A stretch of 64,000 bases of DNA from the NCBI GenBank assembly GCA_027459785.1, contig DAIDGU010000071.1:62001-126000 (forward strand). Direction: 5' to 3'. Shown piece after piece: positions 10,090 through 20,482 of this stretch. The notes under the pieces were generated by a model. The model worked only from the letters and a program-made list of their open reading frames with translations. It had not been told where the DNA came from and did no database searches. Source of the DNA: Ktedonobacteria bacterium (GTDB lineage: Bacteria > Chloroflexota > Ktedonobacteria > Ktedonobacterales > JACDGC01). Positions within the stretch are counted from its first letter, which is position 1, and the number at the start of each line of letters is the position of its first letter. Made by a program: the position numbers and the translations under genes.

Positions 10090-10446
10090 ATGCCGACGAT
10101 GAGTTTATACGCGAAGCTGGAACGTTTCAGCGTGGCCGCGCGTCAGGTGTTGGTGTGTGAGAGCCTGGTGCCGCAGTTGCGCGACTGGCATGCCTGCTGG
10201 GCGCAGTTGCCGTATGGCCGGCCCGACGGCCTGAGCCGCGAGATGCGCTACCTGCTGGCAATCTATCGCGCCGCGCGGGCGGAATGCGACGAGGTGCGCG
10301 CCTGGCTGGTGGACCAGCGCGCGGAGATGTGGCTGGCCGCCGCTGTGGCCGAGGCCGCGACCTTCTGGGCGATCGAACGCGAACATCTGGGGACGGACTG
10401 GTTCCTGGCGGAAGATGCGCGCCTGCCGCTGGGCGCGGCGGCGTGA
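10090..10446 (+). CDS. hypothetical protein
   Basis: 118-aa ORF, MSLYAKLERFSVAARQVLV..., upstream gaggagatg. Confidence 0.55.
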   Translation: MPTMSLYAKLERFSVAARQVLVCESLVPQLRDWHACWAQLPYGRPDGLSREMRYLLAIYRAARAECDEVRAWLVDQRAEMWLAAAVAEAATFWAIEREHLGTDWFLAEDARLPLGAAA

Positions 10447-10622
10447 AGGATTGGCCCTCGACGATAATCCACGTGCTATAATCTTGTATTGGACGAGCGA
10501 TCTCCGAAGCTCAGCTATGCAGCGGAGAGCGCGGTTGCGCCAGACAAAATTTCGTACTGGCTTGATGGGTGGCAGCGCCATGCGCGGTCGCCGCCCGTTC
10601 TCGAAGAGGAGCACCAACAGCC

Positions 10623-11237
10623 ATGCCATTTGAACTGCCCCCGTTGCCCTATGACTATACGGCGCTGGAACCGCATATCGACGAGCAGACGATGCATCTG
10701 CACCACGATAAGCACCACCAGGCGTATGTGACCAACCTGAACAACGCCGTGCAAGGCACGCAGTTCGACAATATGCCCATCGAAGACCTGATGCGCCGCA
10801 TCAACGACGTGCCGGAAAACATCCGCACGGCGGTGCGCAACAATGGCGGTGGTCACGTCAACCACTCGATGTATTGGCAGATCATGGGGCCGAACGGCGG
10901 TGGCGCACCCACCGGTGAGTTGGCGGACGCCATCAACCAGACTTTCGGCTCATTCGATCAGTTCAAAGCAGCCTTCAACGATGCCGGCACGAAGCGCTTC
11001 GGCTCTGGCTGGGCCTGGCTGGTGCTGGGCCAAGACGGCAAGCTCGCCGTCATCTCCACCGGCAACCAGGATAGCCCCTTCATGGACGGGCAATATCCCA
11101 TCATGGGCAACGATGTGTGGGAGCACGCCTATTACCTGAAGTACCAGAACCGCCGCCCGGACTACTTGAATGCCTGGTGGAACGTCGTCAACTGGAACGA
11201 AGTCGCCAAGCGCTACAATCAGGCGCGCGGCAAGTAG
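10623..11237 (+). CDS. sodA: superoxide dismutase (Fe/Mn family)
   Basis: [77 protein letters not shown]. Confidence 0.96.
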   Translation: MPFELPPLPYDYTALEPHIDEQTMHLHHDKHHQAYVTNLNNAVQGTQFDNMPIEDLMRRINDVPENIRTAVRNNGGGHVNHSMYWQIMGPNGGGAPTGELADAINQTFGSFDQFKAAFNDAGTKRFGSGWAWLVLGQDGKLAVISTGNQDSPFMDGQYPIMGNDVWEHAYYLKYQNRRPDYLNAWWNVVNWNEVAKRYNQARGK

Positions 11238-11256
11238 CTCTCCCGCATCTACCTGG

Positions 11257-11294
11257 CAGCGACGGAGGTTCGTTTCGCCTCCGCCGCTATTTTT
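11257..11294 (+). terminator. rho-independent terminator after sod
   Basis: agcgacggagg-ttcgtttcg-cctccgccgct followed by atttttat. Confidence 0.75.
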
Positions 11295-11440
11295 ATACAT
11301 GCCACCAGCCGACCAAGCTCAACCGTTGGTCCACATCCTGCGCATACTGTGTCATATTCATTGCCGGAGTGGTAACGCGAACGCGGTGTGGACCGTCTTG
11401 TTGGAAGTACGGTGCATAGGTCACGTTGTGGATAACCCTC

Positions 11441-11469
11441 TTGGCTATCCGCGCGATTTATGTTATCCT
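11441..11469 (+). promoter_or_regulatory. putative sigma70-like promoter
   Basis: TTGGCT-N17-TATCCT upstream of the secreted-protein gene at 11523. Confidence 0.4.
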
Positions 11470-11522
11470 GCCTAGCGGAATCCCGAATACTGCACGTCGT
11501 CCTCCAGGAGGTTTTTTCGCTT

Positions 11523-13307
11523 ATGCGGTTCCATTCACTACGCCGCGCCTTGCTCGCCCCCTGCATGGTTATGATCGCCCTCACCGGTGCCTTCGCCTTC
11601 TCGGCGACCAGCGCCCGCGCCGCGACCATCGCCCTGCCGTCAGCCGGCACACCGATTCCCGCCGGCCTGGACTATTCCAATATCTGTCCTGGCGACGCCC
11701 CTTCCGCCATCGAAAGCGCATTGGGCGCGAACGCCAACCCGGCAGGTGACAGCGCATACAAGACCAGCAGCAATGGCCATTGCGCCAAATTGGGCGCGCC
11801 AGGCAAGACGCCTTCCGAATACCTGCAAGTCAACAGCGGCGCTCCCTTTACAATCTACGGTCTGGGGGGCTGGCAGCCGACCACCAAAATCCAGATCTGG
11901 CTCAGCGACGCCTTCCCGACCTATGATACGCGCCACAAGTGGCCGCTGACCAATGATCTCATCGGCCCGGATACGGACATCCATCGCGAGTGCCGCACCA
12001 GCATCAAGGGCAATCAGGCCAACCCCTTGACAACATTTGCCACCCCGGTAACAGATCCCCAGACCGGCTTGAAACTGGCGTTTCCGTCGGTGGGGTATGT
12101 CGCGCCGGACGTGACGACCCAGACTTTTTATAATATCCGCATCTCGATCCCGAATCCCATTTGCACCGCCTTTCCAGGCGGCACGACTGAGACCCAGGCG
12201 ACCGATCTGGTGCTGGTGGTGAACCCGATCACGCAGACATGCGTGCAGAAGAGTGGCGGTTTCGCTTGCTTCGCTGTGTCACCCCAGGTCGATTACCCCG
12301 GCCAGCCCTTCACCGTGACGGCGAATAATCTACCGTCAGGCAGCTTCAACGTCTTGCTCAGCGACAGCCAGGGCAATAACTGCACCACACTCGGCCCGCT
12401 GAATGGGAACACCGGCACATACACCGCGCCGCCCTTCAGTAACCTGCCCCTGGTGAACGCGCAAAACGGCATCTATGGCTATCAGGTCTATCTCAGCACC
12501 GGCACAACATGCAGCACGGCCATTCACCCGCAGAGCCTGTATGTCTCGCCGCCGAACTTCTCGATCCCGACACAGGTGACGGGCGGCGACACCGCGACGA
12601 TCAGTGGCACCGGCTGGCTGGGCGGCAGTGCCGGTTCCAGCACGCCACAGCCGTTGCAAGTCTTCGCTTTCGTCGGCGCACAGAGCAACTTCGACTGCAC
12701 CAAGGCAACCGTGCTGACGCAGGCGACGCCCTCGTCCGACGGCTCGTTCTCCTACACCTATAAAGCGCCCAGTGTCAACGGCAAGACGAACGATTTCGTT
12801 TATATCGGCGCGTTCCCGCAGGGGACAACAGCCAGTGCGGCCTGCACCGCCGCCACGAATACCACATGCCAGTCGGCCAGCAGCAGCCAGGGCTGCCCGC
12901 TGATCGCCGCCGCCGGGCCGCTCCAGATCATCCCCGCCGCTGGGCCGCAGATCCCGTGGCAATACATCTTGCTCTCGCTGCTGTTCCTGCTGCCGCTGCT
13001 GCCGCTCTTCTTCTGGTTGGGCCGCCGCGACGAGGATGAGATCATCGTGACGGAAGAAGACGTGACGGTCGCCCGCGAAGTGGTGGATGCCACGAATTCG
13101 CAGCGCGTCGCCGACGCGACTTTCGCCCGCACCATCCGCGTGACCAAGGAGCGCGTGCGTCTGCGCGACGGCAAGGTGTTGGATAAAGAGGTCGAGGAAT
13201 TCGACGTGTATCGTGACGCGCAGGGCCGCGAAGTGCGCCGCCTGCGGGTGCCGAACACAGGAACGAATCCCCCTCCGGCACCTTCCGCCCGGCCCGCGAC
13301 GGCGTAA
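11523..13307 (+). CDS. secreted, C-terminally membrane-anchored surface protein with a charged cytoplasmic tail
   Basis: N-terminal signal peptide (RRALLAPCMVMIALTGAFAFSATSARA), Ig/IPT-like repeats, late TM (WQYILLSLLFLLPLLPLFFWLGRR) then a roughly 90-aa charged tail. Confidence 0.75.
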   Translation: MRFHSLRRALLAPCMVMIALTGAFAFSATSARAATIALPSAGTPIPAGLDYSNICPGDAPSAIESALGANANPAGDSAYKTSSNGHCAKLGAPGKTPSEYLQVNSGAPFTIYGLGGWQPTTKIQIWLSDAFPTYDTRHKWPLTNDLIGPDTDIHRECRTSIKGNQANPLTTFATPVTDPQTGLKLAFPSVGYVAPDVTTQTFYNIRISIPNPICTAFPGGTTETQATDLVLVVNPITQTCVQKSGGFACFAVSPQVDYPGQPFTVTANNLPSGSFNVLLSDSQGNNCTTLGPLNGNTGTYTAPPFSNLPLVNAQNGIYGYQVYLSTGTTCSTAIHPQSLYVSPPNFSIPTQVTGGDTATISGTGWLGGSAGSSTPQPLQVFAFVGAQSNFDCTKATVLTQATPSSDGSFSYTYKAPSVNGKTNDFVYIGAFPQGTTASAACTAATNTTCQSASSSQGCPLIAAAGPLQIIPAAGPQIPWQYILLSLLFLLPLLPLFFWLGRRDEDEIIVTEEDVTVAREVVDATNSQRVADATFARTIRVTKERVRLRDGKVLDKEVEEFDVYRDAQGREVRRLRVPNTGTNPPPAPSARPATA

Positions 13308-13328
13308 ATCTTCGCGCATCACCCTTGC

Positions 13329-13369
13329 TGCCACCCGCATACAATCTCAACGGTTGTATGCGGGTGGCA
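13329..13369. terminator. perfect 16-bp stem hairpin
   Basis: TGCCACCCGCATACAA-tctcaacgg-TTGTATGCGGGTGGCA just after the stop at 13307; no clear U-tract. Confidence 0.6.
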
Positions 13370-13698
13370 AATAATCCTCAGTTGCATACCCAACTTTACC
13401 TTTTTGTGAAAAAATGGACGCATGCAGTTGAGTGACTCGGCACGAGTGAAGCTCGTGGAGGGCGAGATCATTGCTGGGGCCGCCGCTGCGCTGTCCTAAT
13501 CTCATGGGATGCGTTGCGGGTCATGTTGCTTGCTTCTATCCTTACTCTAGGAGAATCAGCGTTTTTAGCCGAGTTTCCTCCCTCTGTATAATGCATCCTG
13601 CTGGTCGGCTAAAGTACTAGCGCCCTTGTGGCATGAGATATAATGAAGCTTTGCAAGAGCCGTTTCAGTGAGATTGAAAGGGGGACGGCGCGCCATGG

Positions 13699-14517
13699 GT
13701 GCGCCGTGAACCGGTGAATAACGACGAACGTGAACGCATCGTGCGCCAACTCACCCAGCAGGCGATCCAGTCGGCCCTGGAAAGCCGGTGGGATGACGCG
13801 CTCCAACTCAATCGGGAGTTGCTCAAGATCGTCCAGCCCAACCCTGAGACGCTCAATCGGTTGGGTAAGGCGCTCAGCGAACTGGGTCGCTATAGCGAAG
13901 CGAAAAAGACCTATAGCGAGTCTTTGCAACTCAATCCCGATAATACCATCGCGCGCAAGAATGTCGAGCGCCTCTCATTGCTCAGCGATGACGTGACTGT
14001 CGCCGATGGCACGCCTGGCGAAAAGATCGATCCGCGCCTCTTCATCGAAGAGATCGGCAAAACGGGCGTCACCAGCTTGGTGAACCTGGCCGCGCCGACG
14101 ATTCTGGCGAAGGTGAATGCCGGCGATCAGGTTCATCTGAAGGTCGAGGGCCATGCCTTGCTCGTGCAGAATGCGCGCGGCGAAACCATCGGCCAGGTGG
14201 AACCCGTCCTGGCGAACCGGCTTATCAAGTTCATGAGCGGCGGCAACCAGTATTCCGCCGCCGTGACCGACCACACCGACCGCGAAGTGCGCATCATCAT
14301 CCGCGAGACCTTTCAACATGCCTCGCAACTGGGCAAGGTCAGCTTCCCCGCCCTCGGTGCCGGCAGTTTGCCACGGGGCGACATCCGTCACACCCTGGTG
14401 CGCGAGGATGAGGGGGAGTTTGACGAGGAAGAAGACTTCGACGACGACACGGATGAGGATGAGGCTGAAGAAGAAGCCGAAACGACCGAAGAGACTGAAG
14501 GGGGGGAAACAGAATGA
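13699..14517 (+). CDS. TPR-containing protein with highly acidic C-terminal tail
   Basis: GTG start; TPR-like helices (DDALQLNRELLKIVQPNPETLNRLGKALSELGRYSEAKKTYSESLQLNPDN); tail EFDEEEDFDDDTDEDEAEEEAETTEETEGGETE. Confidence 0.7.
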   Translation: MRREPVNNDERERIVRQLTQQAIQSALESRWDDALQLNRELLKIVQPNPETLNRLGKALSELGRYSEAKKTYSESLQLNPDNTIARKNVERLSLLSDDVTVADGTPGEKIDPRLFIEEIGKTGVTSLVNLAAPTILAKVNAGDQVHLKVEGHALLVQNARGETIGQVEPVLANRLIKFMSGGNQYSAAVTDHTDREVRIIIRETFQHASQLGKVSFPALGAGSLPRGDIRHTLVREDEGEFDEEEDFDDDTDEDEAEEEAETTEETEGGETE

Positions 14518-14639
14518 ACAAACGGAAAAAAGTCGCCTGGCACAAGCATCTCGCCGCCGCGAAAAAGCACAAGATCAAGGAAAAGACGCAACGCGCCGCC
14601 GGCACCACATCGACGCCCGCCGTCGCCAAGCGCGGCTGA
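14514..14639 (+). CDS. 41-aa highly basic small protein (not in ORF track)
   Basis: Manual translation MNKRKKVAWHKHLAAAKKHKIKEKTQRAAGTTSTPAVAKRG*; ATG overlaps the upstream stop (ATGA); purine-rich gaagggggggaaacaga upstream. Confidence 0.65.
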   Translation: MNKRKKVAWHKHLAAAKKHKIKEKTQRAAGTTSTPAVAKRG

Positions 14640-14668
14640 GCGCCGCTCCCAGAAAGGCAGGCTAAACC

Positions 14669-16285
14669 ATGCCCGCACTCGTCATCCGCGAAGTGGCCCA
14701 TTGGCTCGCGGATCGGGGCGGGCAGGTCGTTGCCGGCACCACGCCCCCCGCCCTGGAACGCGCGGTGGAAGGGGTGGTGCGCCCGCGCCGTTTCTTATCG
14801 CGCGACCTCGCCGCGCTGGACGTGCATGACCTCGTCATCGCTTCGATCGACGCTTTCCCGCCCGGCGCGGACTTCACCCTGGCGGCGCTGGTCGCCACCC
14901 TGGCCGATGCCCAAGCCGGCTTGCTCGTCGCCGGCTTACCCCCCCGCGAGGCCGCATCTGATCTAGCCCCCTACCAGGCCGCCGATTCCCTGGCCTGCCC
15001 GCTGCTCGCCATCCCCTACGCCACCGACCTCGCCGCGCTCGCCCGCGCGCTGAGCGACTACCTGGGCGAATGCGAACGCGGCACGGAACGCCTGGTGCGC
15101 GATGTGCAAGGCGCGCTCAGCCGCGCCAGCCGCGACGATCCGGCGCTCAGCAGCCTGGTCGCAGCCTGTGCCGCCGTCACCGGCCTGACGTGCGTCGTTG
15201 AAGATGAGCATCACGTTTTGCTGACGCTGGCCCTGCCGCCCACCGCGCCTTACGCGGAGGCGACGGTGACAGCGGCGCTCGCTAGCTACGCCGCACGTCG
15301 GACGATCCGCCCCGCCACGCCTGCCGGCAGCGGTGAAGACATCCCTATTCAGCGCCGCTTGCCCGGCAATCTGGCCCGCGCCGTCATCCCCGTCCTGGCG
15401 GGCGAGACTGTCTGCGCGTACCTGGCGCTGCTCGGCGCGGATGACGCAGTGACACCGCGCACGGTCGCCCTGCTCTGGCGCATCGCCCCCCAGTTCAGCA
15501 GTGCCATCCAGCAGGTGCAAGCCCAGCTTGTAACGCCGCGCCGCTCCGCCGCCGCCGACCTCAGCGCGTTGCTCACCGCCGCGCACCCCGCGCCGGAACT
15601 CGTCCGCCGCGCTGCCGATCAGCACATCGACCTCGCCGCGCCCACGGTCGTCGCCCTCGCTCAGCCGTGCGTCCCAGCGGACCACTGGTTGGCGGAGCGC
15701 AGCGCGCAGTTGGCCGAAGCCCTGCCGCCTTACTGGGCGACCACCTGGCATGAGGCGCTGGCGCTGCTGCTGCCGGTGGCGCGCGCCACGGATGACGCGC
15801 TGGCCCATCTGTTGCCGCTGCTCGCTGGCGACCGCTCGCCGGTGGCTATCGCCGTGGGCCTGGGCCGGCCCGCCAGCGGCCTACCCGGCATCCAGCAATC
15901 ACTACGCGACGCCGAACAAGCGCTGCGCGCGGCAGTGCGCCTGCCCGACCGGCGCGTCGTGCGCTTCGCCGATCTCGGCGTGTTGCGCCTCATCTTGCCA
16001 CTGCATGCCGCCGATGCTGCCGCCCTGGCCGACTTCTGTCAGGATACCCTCGCCCCACTCATCCGCGCCGACACGCACCACGACGATGCCCTGCTCGGCA
16101 CCCTCGAAGCGTATTTCGCCGCCAACGGCAACCTCACCGAAGCCGCCCGCCGCTTGAAGCTGCACCGCAACACGCTGATGTATCGCCTGCATCGCATCAC
16201 CGACCTGCTCGGCACCCCGCTCGACGACCCAGATCTGCGCCTGGCGCTGCAATTGGCCTTAAAAATTCACCGACTGGCACCATAA
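14669..16285 (+). CDS. PucR/CdaR-family transcriptional regulator
   Basis: C-terminal HTH LLGTLEAYFAANGNLTEAARRLKLHRNTLMYRLHRITDLLG, characteristic of PucR HTH_30. Confidence 0.88.
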   Translation: MPALVIREVAHWLADRGGQVVAGTTPPALERAVEGVVRPRRFLSRDLAALDVHDLVIASIDAFPPGADFTLAALVATLADAQAGLLVAGLPPREAASDLAPYQAADSLACPLLAIPYATDLAALARALSDYLGECERGTERLVRDVQGALSRASRDDPALSSLVAACAAVTGLTCVVEDEHHVLLTLALPPTAPYAEATVTAALASYAARRTIRPATPAGSGEDIPIQRRLPGNLARAVIPVLAGETVCAYLALLGADDAVTPRTVALLWRIAPQFSSAIQQVQAQLVTPRRSAAADLSALLTAAHPAPELVRRAADQHIDLAAPTVVALAQPCVPADHWLAERSAQLAEALPPYWATTWHEALALLLPVARATDDALAHLLPLLAGDRSPVAIAVGLGRPASGLPGIQQSLRDAEQALRAAVRLPDRRVVRFADLGVLRLILPLHAADAAALADFCQDTLAPLIRADTHHDDALLGTLEAYFAANGNLTEAARRLKLHRNTLMYRLHRITDLLGTPLDDPDLRLALQLALKIHRLAP

Positions 16286-16318
16286 AAAAAAGCCGATCTC
16301 TGCGAGCAAAGATCGGCG
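16284..16318 (-). terminator. rho-independent terminator for the minus-strand gene ending at 16351
   Basis: Minus strand reads GCCGATCT-ttgctcgcag-AGATCGGC-TTTTTTTT. Confidence 0.85.
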
Positions 16319-16350
16319 CGTTGGCCTACAAAGCGATCAGCTGGTGCCGA

Positions 16351-17877
16351 TTACCGTTGCGGCGGTCCCGGCGGCCAGGCTGGGCCGGTATTTTGCCCGC
16401 TATCGTCATCGCTCCACGTCTGATCAGGACGCGGATAGGCACGTGGCGGGTTCATGGGCCGCGACTGCGGCGGTCCCGGCGGATTGGGCCGTGAGATCGG
16501 CGGTGGTCCCGCCGGATTCATCGGGCGCGAGATCGGTGGTGGACCGGCAGTTCGTTGCGGTGGCGGCGCTTGATAGGGATCGCCCATGCGCGTGCGATAG
16601 CGGTCATCGTCCTCGTCGTCATAGCGGCGCGACGGCACCGGCGGCGGCTCGTCATAGGGGGAACTGGGACGCGCGCCGCTCCAGGGGCGGCCCGGTGGTG
16701 ACCAGCGATCATCGTCATCCCATGGTTGTTGCTGCTGATAGCGCCAGTCTGGTCCACCAGCCACCGTTTCATCGAATGAGCCGGTGCCGCCTAGGCCACC
16801 GCCATAGCCGCCGAAGCCACCATTCGTGCGCGCATTCGTCGGCACCGGTGCGGGGGCCGGCATGCCACGCCCGCGCAGCGCCAGCACCGCCACAATGATG
16901 CCGGCGACCAGCAGAACCACGGCGATCAAGCCCAGCAGAATGATCAGTAATTTATCTTTGCCGCCGCCGTTTTGGGTGGTCGTGCCGACACCGCCGCTGC
17001 CGTGAACCGGCGTAGCAGTGGGGGCGACTGTGGGGTTCGGTGTCGGCGTCGCATGCGGCGGCACAGTAATCGTCAGGGGGTCGCTCTGCGCCATCAGCGC
17101 GAAGTGGGTCGTGTCGATCTGCGGCCCCATCTCGGCGATGATATCCTGGGCATTCCCAGTCGCGCTGCTACCCGTGCGATCCTTCGGCAAGGTGACGGAG
17201 AGCGAGAACGAGCCGTCGCTATTGGGATATAAACTCGCTTTGAGTTGCTCACCAGGATCTTGCTGAATGGTTTCCCCTGCGTTTTGCAGGACCAGCGTGA
17301 TCGGCTGTACCGGCACCCAGTTCGCGCCCGTGACCAACACCTGTCCACCGGCCTGCTCCGTCGAAGGCGAAACGGCGATGACGGGGGCCGAGTTCGCCAG
17401 CACGATGAACTTATTCGCCGCTTGGCCAACCTGGGTTCCTGCGCCGGATTCACTGGCGCACAGCACATATGTGGTACCAGTTCCCCCCAGGTTCGCCGGC
17501 CACAAGAACGTCCCCGTGAAGCTGCTGTCGGCGTTGACGGTGATAGGGTTGGGCGTGCTGATCGGCGTTCCGGGATTCGCACCGCATGTGCTGCCGTCAG
17601 GCAGCGCGCTCAGGGTGATCGTAGCGGTGGGCGTCCAGTTGCTGCCCGGCTGAGCCTGCACGGCCACATCGGTGCCGACCGGCCCTTCCGCCACGCCACT
17701 ATACAGGGGATTGGTGATGCCAAAGGTCGGGGTATTATCCCGCACCGCCGCCCGCGCTGGCTGCGCGCCACCCATGAGCGCCACGGCAGCCAACAGGCTC
17801 ACGCCCAACGCCAGCCAAAACCAGCCGCGCGGCAAGGCAAGTTGGCCGCAAGCGCAGTCACGCCGATGTATCTTCAT
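16351..17877 (-). CDS. secreted/anchored protein with Ig-like region, single TM and Pro-rich tail
   Basis: Signal peptide (WFWLALGVSLLAAVALMGGAQPARA), Thr/Pro linker, TM (KLLIILLGLIAVVLLVAGIIVAVLAL), tail rich in PPPISRPMNP. Confidence 0.75.
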   Translation of the reverse strand: MKIHRRDCACGQLALPRGWFWLALGVSLLAAVALMGGAQPARAAVRDNTPTFGITNPLYSGVAEGPVGTDVAVQAQPGSNWTPTATITLSALPDGSTCGANPGTPISTPNPITVNADSSFTGTFLWPANLGGTGTTYVLCASESGAGTQVGQAANKFIVLANSAPVIAVSPSTEQAGGQVLVTGANWVPVQPITLVLQNAGETIQQDPGEQLKASLYPNSDGSFSLSVTLPKDRTGSSATGNAQDIIAEMGPQIDTTHFALMAQSDPLTITVPPHATPTPNPTVAPTATPVHGSGGVGTTTQNGGGKDKLLIILLGLIAVVLLVAGIIVAVLALRGRGMPAPAPVPTNARTNGGFGGYGGGLGGTGSFDETVAGGPDWRYQQQQPWDDDDRWSPPGRPWSGARPSSPYDEPPPVPSRRYDDEDDDRYRTRMGDPYQAPPPQRTAGPPPISRPMNPAGPPPISRPNPPGPPQSRPMNPPRAYPRPDQTWSDDDSGQNTGPAWPPGPPQR

Positions 17878-18178
17878 GTTCGTTCTCAACTTTTCCTCAA
17901 AGGCCAACAGCGACGATGGGGATAAGGCCGACAATAATCATCCGTCGCCACTATACCAGCGCCGCCGCCTGTCGTCAAGAGTAAAGGAGACTTTTCCTAG
18001 TGCCAAAGACCGTTTCCGCCGCGACCAGCCAAAGTGGTAATCAGTCACAGCTTCTTTCCATCATAACGATGACATTTTTCGCCGCACCGGCGATAATCTA
18101 CGTGAGCGTCGTAACGCTCCATGAGTTGCTATAGTCTATATCAGGAACAGTTCGTGTAAGCTGAAAGCGAGGAAAACT

Positions 18179-18430
18179 ATGATCTTGCAAGGGACCATCA
18201 TCAGCAAAGAGACCGGCCTCCAAGCCAGTTTCGAGGGCCATGAGCAGCCATATGTCCGCTGCGTCATCGCCCGCCTGGAACACCCCGAAGTGCAATCCGA
18301 GGCACGCATTATCGGCCAGGCGGATATTCCACAGGGCATCGGCGATGTCGTCCGCCTGGACGTGGTGCGCACCATCACCGACCGCCATGCCGGCGTCGTG
18401 CGTTTCGACGCCCACCTGCTGCCGGACTGA
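18179..18430 (+). CDS. hypothetical small protein
   Basis: 83-aa ORF MILQGTIISKETGLQASFEGHEQPYVRCVIARLEHPEV... Confidence 0.5.
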   Translation: MILQGTIISKETGLQASFEGHEQPYVRCVIARLEHPEVQSEARIIGQADIPQGIGDVVRLDVVRTITDRHAGVVRFDAHLLPD

Positions 18431-18494
18431 GTTCAACTGATTTCCAGCAGAGGTGTAGACTTGAAAGAGATGATCATGGGATAGAGAAGATTTG

Positions 18495-18528
18495 CGCCGA
18501 CGTAAAAAACTGCGCCTATGCGTCGGCG
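18495..18528. other. perfect 8-bp inverted repeat (CGCCGACG...CGTCGGCG)
   Basis: CGCCGACG-N18-CGTCGGCG between genes at 18430 and 18618. Confidence 0.6.
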
Positions 18529-18617
18529 TTGCCACCGTCTGCCGTTGGCAGCCTGGTGTGGTCCTGTTCGTTGTCTCGTTGAGCGTATGAAGCGCATGGC
18601 TGGCGAAAGGATTTGTA

Positions 18618-19265
18618 TTGATGGCATCACTTGCGACCACACCTAGCACTCGTGTTGCTGTGCGCCGTCACCTGGCGGATGCGTTACACCTCATCGGCGC
18701 TCTGCTGGTGACGTTCGGCAGCGTGGCTGGCGCATCGTATGCCGCACGCTGGCTGTTGCGCGGCACGGCGCAGAGCATCACCGCCCCCACCCATCGCACG
18801 AACCTTGCCCCCGTTGCGCCCCCACGCACGGTGCCGCCGGATGGCGGGGCTGTCGCTGTCGGCATCGGAGCGACGCAGAGCTATCGTGGACTGGCCGTCA
18901 CAGTCAGCGATTTGCGCTTGTTGTCGATGAGTAGCTTTGTCGCCGCGCCGGCAGGGCAAGACTTCGCGTGCGTCACCGTCACCCTCGTCAATACTGATCC
19001 CGCACTGCCCGCCACCTATAACGCCGCGGATTTCTACTTGGCCGATACAGCGGGTGCACTGCACCACGAAGTCTTCGCCGCGCTCGCCGCGCCGCTGGGG
19101 ACGGGCAGTGTGCCGCCACGTGGTCGTGTGCAGGGCGATCTGGCCTTCCTCGTGGCTGTGCCGAACGTGCCGTATGCCCCCGACCCACAACTGCGCTTCT
19201 TCCCCACGCCCGCCATGCCCGCTTCCCTGGCCTGGGATCTGCCACTGACGCCCAGCTTTCCATGA
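18618..19265 (+). CDS. DUF4352-like membrane-anchored extracellular protein
   Basis: N-terminal TM; SYRGLAVTVSDLRLL...ACVTVTLVNTDPALPATYNAADFYLADTAG resembles DUF4352 folds. Confidence 0.6.
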   Translation: MMASLATTPSTRVAVRRHLADALHLIGALLVTFGSVAGASYAARWLLRGTAQSITAPTHRTNLAPVAPPRTVPPDGGAVAVGIGATQSYRGLAVTVSDLRLLSMSSFVAAPAGQDFACVTVTLVNTDPALPATYNAADFYLADTAGALHHEVFAALAAPLGTGSVPPRGRVQGDLAFLVAVPNVPYAPDPQLRFFPTPAMPASLAWDLPLTPSFP

Positions 19266-19307
19266 CGACAACGGTAGTGGGCGTGACAGATGTTCACCCA
19301 CGCCGGT

Positions 19308-19811
19308 TCACACGATCCAGGCTTTGCGGCTGGCAAAGATGCGAAGCGCGTCTTCTTGTTCCGCTGCGCTGATCGCGCCGTCGCACCGACGGCGGATCTC
19401 CGCCAGCGCCTCCGCTACTGGCAGGCCGTTGCGGATAAGATATGCCGCCAGCACTGTGCCGGTGCGCCCCTGGCCCATCAGGCAATGCACGGCAGTGGGA
19501 TGCCCCTGCGCGCTCTGTTGGTCGATGAAGGCGATGGCGCGATTTAGTTGGTCCGGCGTCGGCGCATGCAAATCCGGCACTGGCAGGTGCAGCCCGACCA
19601 TATCGCTAGCCGCTAACACTGTATCCGTCAGAGGCGTTTCCGTCAGGGTCAGCACAGCGCGGATGCCGTGGCGGCGTAGCGCAGCCAGGTCGCGTGCCAG
19701 CGCGGCGCGCATCTCCTCCGCCGGTGGGCCGGCCTGCCGCCCCCGTGCGCTGCCGCCCGGCAGTGAACACCCGGCCAATACCCCGTCGATCACCCAATAA
19801 AAGCGTTCCAT
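19308..19811 (-). CDS. dual-specificity/tyrosine protein phosphatase-like
   Basis: P-loop AVHCLMGQGRTGTVLAAYLI (HCX5R). Confidence 0.82.
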   Translation of the reverse strand: MERFYWVIDGVLAGCSLPGGSARGRQAGPPAEEMRAALARDLAALRRHGIRAVLTLTETPLTDTVLAASDMVGLHLPVPDLHAPTPDQLNRAIAFIDQQSAQGHPTAVHCLMGQGRTGTVLAAYLIRNGLPVAEALAEIRRRCDGAISAAEQEDALRIFASRKAWIV

Positions 19812-19975
19812 ACCGAACCGTCTCCCCTGCACATTTTGCTGGTATCTCTAGGATACCAGGGCGCACCGCCTCATGAAATCGGGCATTCCGGCAGGGGAAA
19901 TCAGCAATTTGGGTAGGCGGAGCCGTCCCATTTTATTCGCGCTGGACTCAGTTTAGCTAACGTGGTCCGGCATCG

Positions 19976-20482
19976 CTAGCCTGTGATATGCAGATCGATT
20001 GTGAAGCGCGCCATGTAGTTCGGGCATTCCACACCCGCGCCACAGACCGGCGAGACGAGGTAAACGATCTGCCCGGTCCCTGCCGTCGCCGCCGTGAAGC
20101 GCCAGATGCAGCTTTGCACCGAGGCATCGCCATAGCCCGCTGGCGTTTGCAAGGTGACGAGCGTACTCATCGCCGGGAAAAGCGCCCACTTGTGGCCGAA
20201 CGGCAATTGTACCTCAATCGTCTGGCCGACGCTGGCGTTCACCGGCTGCACATCGGTGAGGGGCCGCACGATGACATTGGCCGGCGCGCGTTGCACCGTT
20301 TGCGTCGGCAATGGGCAGCCCGTCGCCGCCGTCGCGGTGGGCGTGGTGCGGCTGGTGGTTGTGCTGCTGGCCGGCGATGTGGCCGTTGAGGTCGGCGTCA
20401 CGCCACACGCCACCAAACCCAAGCTCACCAGCAACGCCACGCCCACCACCCAGCCGATACGGCGCGTTGACAGCATCTGCAT
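19976..20482 (-). CDS. putative lipoprotein
   Basis: Lipobox-like N-terminus IGWVVGVALLVSLGLVACG, Thr/Ser-rich linker, small beta-rich C-terminal domain. Confidence 0.6.
   Translation of the reverse strand: MQMLSTRRIGWVVGVALLVSLGLVACGVTPTSTATSPASSTTTSRTTPTATAATGCPLPTQTVQRAPANVIVRPLTDVQPVNASVGQTIEVQLPFGHKWALFPAMSTLVTLQTPAGYGDASVQSCIWRFTAATAGTGQIVYLVSPVCGAGVECPNYMARFTIDLHITG

Noticed and set aside
13695-13709. Tiny leader ORF ATGGGTGCGCCGTGA before the TPR gene
   Set aside because: Only 4 codons; overlaps the GTG start but could be chance; no support for regulation.
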